A stretch of DNA of 64,000 nucleotides, taken from Manis javanica. Its lineage: Eukaryota; Chordata; Mammalia; Pholidota; Manidae. Below, one piece after another: positions 61,670-64,000 of the stretch. Within the stretch, counting starts at the first letter, position 1; the number at the start of each line of letters is the position of its first letter. The position numbers and the translations under genes were made by a program. The stretch is from positions 89,520,302-89,584,301 of the forward strand of contig NC_133164.1 of assembly GCF_040802235.1 (NCBI RefSeq). Direction: 5' to 3'. The notes under the pieces were generated by a model. That model was given only the letters and a program-made list of their open reading frames with translations, did no database searches and had not been told where the DNA came from.

Positions 61670-61735
61670 ACAGCCCTCGGGCCAAGTCCAGGCCCTGGCA
61701 CAGAGTAGGTGCTGAGTATTTTTGAGTGAATGAGC
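61670..61735 (+). repeat. L2 LINE 3' fragment
   Basis: GGCACAGAGTAGGTGCTGAG and ATTTTTGAGTGAATGAG form a LINE-2 terminus. Confidence 0.65.
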
Positions 61736-61869
61736 TTCTCAGGTATGGAACTAAAGCTTCTGATACTCTTTTCTCTAATGAGATCTGGAGTCTATGTTTG
61801 TGCGGTTCCTCCCTCATTCAGGAATCTAAGACATGTGACTACTAGCTTATAAGGAAGGTCACCAGGCAG

Positions 61870-62680
61870 GACTTTGAGTGCCCCCATCCTGGTTGCTACG
61901 TGGGCCAGAGCTTCCCACACACATGGCACCAAGCAATCTCAGGACATCAGCAGGGTGTCAGAGAATTCAACTCAGTTTTGGCACTGTCTACCTGGTGACC
62001 ACATCAGATTCCACAGATTAAGGGCTCAGTCCTACAAGACTGTTTCCCACCCTGCTCCAGACCCTAGGCACAAGCCCCATGTTACCTGTCTTCTGACCAA
62101 TGGGCTACAGATTGGAGGTTCCAAGGACCTCATTCTTAGGTTTGATTAATTTGCTAGAGTGGCTCACAGAACTCAGGGAAATACTTACATTTACCTGTTT
62201 ATTGAGGGATATGATAAAGAATCAATAACCAGATGAAGGGATGTACAGGACAAGGTTCTGAGCAAAGCAGCTAATACCCTTTTGGATCTTGGGGACCCAG
62301 CTCGGTGGCACATGAAAGCATTCTGTATCCCCAAGCATAGAAACACTGAAAGAAAAAGGACCAAAAAACTGTCCACTTGGGTTTTTATGGAGGTTTCATT
62401 ACAAAATCATGATTAACTACATCATCTATCATTGGTTGATGCCACCACTTTCTCCTTCCTGGAGGTCAGGGCTGGGGTGGGATGGAAAGTTCCAGCGCTT
62501 TAATTACAGGGCCCTTTAATTACAAGCAGCCTCACTTTTTGGTGCATACAAAAGTCACCCTATTAGCATGACATAACACCCCTTGATCACTCTAAACACT
62601 TAGCAAATTTCAAGGGTTTGGGGATCTGTGAGCTAGACATGGTGAAGATCTAATACATATAAGAAACATATTTTGGTCAT
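61870..62680 (+). mobile_element. ERVL-class LTR-like repeat (family uncertain)
   Basis: TTTGCTAGAGTGGCTCACAG, then TTATGGAGGTTTCATTACA and CACTTTCTCCTTCCTGGAGG match a common mammalian LTR that I cannot name with certainty. The limits and strand are approximate. Confidence 0.5.
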
Positions 62681-62858
62681 CTGAATGATTAAATGTACAT
62701 TTCTGATAAATTACAATATTGCAGTAGGCAACAATAAAGACCATAATGCTATTTTCACAAAAGGGCTATTGTCTGGTAAAGAATCATCTTGCCAAAGAGT
62801 TTCAGCCCCCCAGCAAGTTCATTATGGATTCAATGTGACCAAAGAAATGACAGTAGAA

Positions 62859-63330
62859 TGTTCTTGGGGTGAAAGGGTTATACCCAACTTTATTTCCATG
62901 GTGGCAGGTCAATCACTAAAATCTCATCCACTCAGAGTGAGTCTGCATGCAGCAAACCAGTCTCTGCCTCTGGGCCTCTCTGTCCGCACAGCTGTCCTCT
63001 GGGCCTCTGTACTCCGTGCTGCCACCACTCCGGCCTCTGCTCTGCTCTCCTGCAACCTTGCAGCCATGCCACTGTGTCACCCAGAGCACTGGGCAGAGCT
63101 CTTTATATAGAGTTAATAGCAACATATTGCCCACACTTGTGTAGTGAGCTAGCCAGCCAGGGCCAGGTGAGAATCCTGGCCACAGGAACTTTCATTTTAT
63201 CCACACATCACCCCTCCAGGACTCTCTCCTTTCAATCTATGTGCCCTCAGTCCTCTGCAATGGTCCCTGTGCAAGGAAGCTGGAACATTGTAATCAAAAT
63301 CCACAACAACATACAAATTACAGAAATTAT
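62859..63330 (-). mobile_element. retroviral LTR, antisense, with TATA box and AATAAA
   Basis: The minus strand has CTATATAAAG (63110-63101), a GC-rich leader and GGAAATAAAGTTGGG (AATAAA at 62894-62889). The lower end, TGTTCTTGGGG on plus, reads as ...CAAGAACA in its own orientation. The upper limit and the target duplication are not resolved. Confidence 0.6.
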
Positions 63331-64000
63331 AAATTATAGTAACCCTCAAGCCTGAGGAGATCCATTGCCACTAAGTGGTCATCCTGGCTGTATTCAAACC
63401 AGTTCTATTCAAATGAGTTAACCAAAAGAACCATGGATGGGCTTTACAATACTCTCTTTCTCCAGTCTCTCCAGCAAAAAGTCTTGCAGGCACACAGGCC
63501 AGACTCGTGACTCTGTCTCTGACCTCTGCCTCTTTGGTCTTAATGGCTGAAACTGCTGCTCTGGTTTCAGTTGTTGCTATAGCTCTAGTAAGATCCTATT
63601 TGACTTCCCATCTAATTACCTTCCATCTGCTCCTGCTTGTATTAAATCAACCCACATCTGTGTCCTTGTAACCTTCATGGGGCCCTTTAAATTCTTCTCA
63701 TGAGTAGCAGACATTATTTCTTTCCGTGTTCTCATTGCTTCAGCCTCTCCTAAGTCTGTTATTGTAAGTGTCACCTTGCTTATGGGCTGCCCTAAGTGAG
63801 GGGAAAGAAAGGCCACTAGAGACCTAAAGAGGGATGTAGGAGCCATTTGAAGCACAATATTTCTCATCCAGGTAGTGAAAATCTCTTCATCTGGGCCATA
63901 ATTCTCTGGACTTTAGATGGTGTTTCTTATGCCTAGCTCTCGTAACACCTATTGGAGCTCAGCATGCATCTGCCATCTAACAGGAGAGGATGGTAGATCA
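63331..64000 (-). mobile_element. internal ERV sequence adjoining the LTR (gag-like, partial)
   Basis: On the minus strand, 63616-63867 is an 83-aa open frame that resembles part of an endogenous-retrovirus gag-type product. This is an impression of similarity, not a demonstrated match. It would lie just upstream of the antisense LTR, consistent with a provirus 3' end whose middle is deleted. It is cut by the window edge. Confidence 0.4.

Overview
The window is mammalian nuclear DNA: GT-AG introns, a GC-rich CpG promoter, L1/L2/MIR retroelements, DNA-transposon fossils and retroviral LTRs. It holds one protein-coding host gene, on the minus strand, which I identify as ANKRD29, an ankyrin-repeat protein. 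All ten coding exons can be read directly, running from 52740 down to 17656. They give a 301-codon product plus stop with no frame break, and every intron is phase 0. In human, ANKRD29 lies between NPC1 and LAMA3, so the left flank should lead to NPC1 and the right flank to LAMA3. Neither neighbour is visible here.

Layout. 1-3087 is repeat-rich intergenic DNA (MaLR LTR, old L1 fragments). 3088-11863 is a full-length minus-strand L1 with both ORFs open, a 5' UTR built of tandem ~210-bp monomers and a very long (~2.2 kb) 3' UTR. 11864-17655 holds a Tigger1 fossil, a MIR and the probable ANKRD29 3' UTR. 17656-52740 is ANKRD29, with introns carrying hAT, MER2, MLT1, MIR and L2 fossils and a large (TG)n minisatellite in intron 1. 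52360-52960 is the CpG-island promoter. 53-64 kb is intergenic DNA with a well-preserved solo LTR (54247-54659, 6-bp target duplication), an inverted L1 fragment, a decayed ERVL-like internal region, and further LTRs.

Organism. I recognise no Alu, rodent B1/B2, carnivore, ruminant or equine SINEs; the only SINEs seen are ancient MIRs. The young L1 ends in a sequence I associate, from memory, with pangolin (Manis) genomes. A laurasiatherian mammal, possibly a pangolin, is my best inference; a repeat-library search would settle it.

I did not find a convincing new multi-gene system. The strongest leads are the intact L1 with its monomeric promoter, its in-frame coiled-coil repeat array and its extended 3' UTR, and the solo LTR that points toward ANKRD29 from about 1.5 kb upstream.
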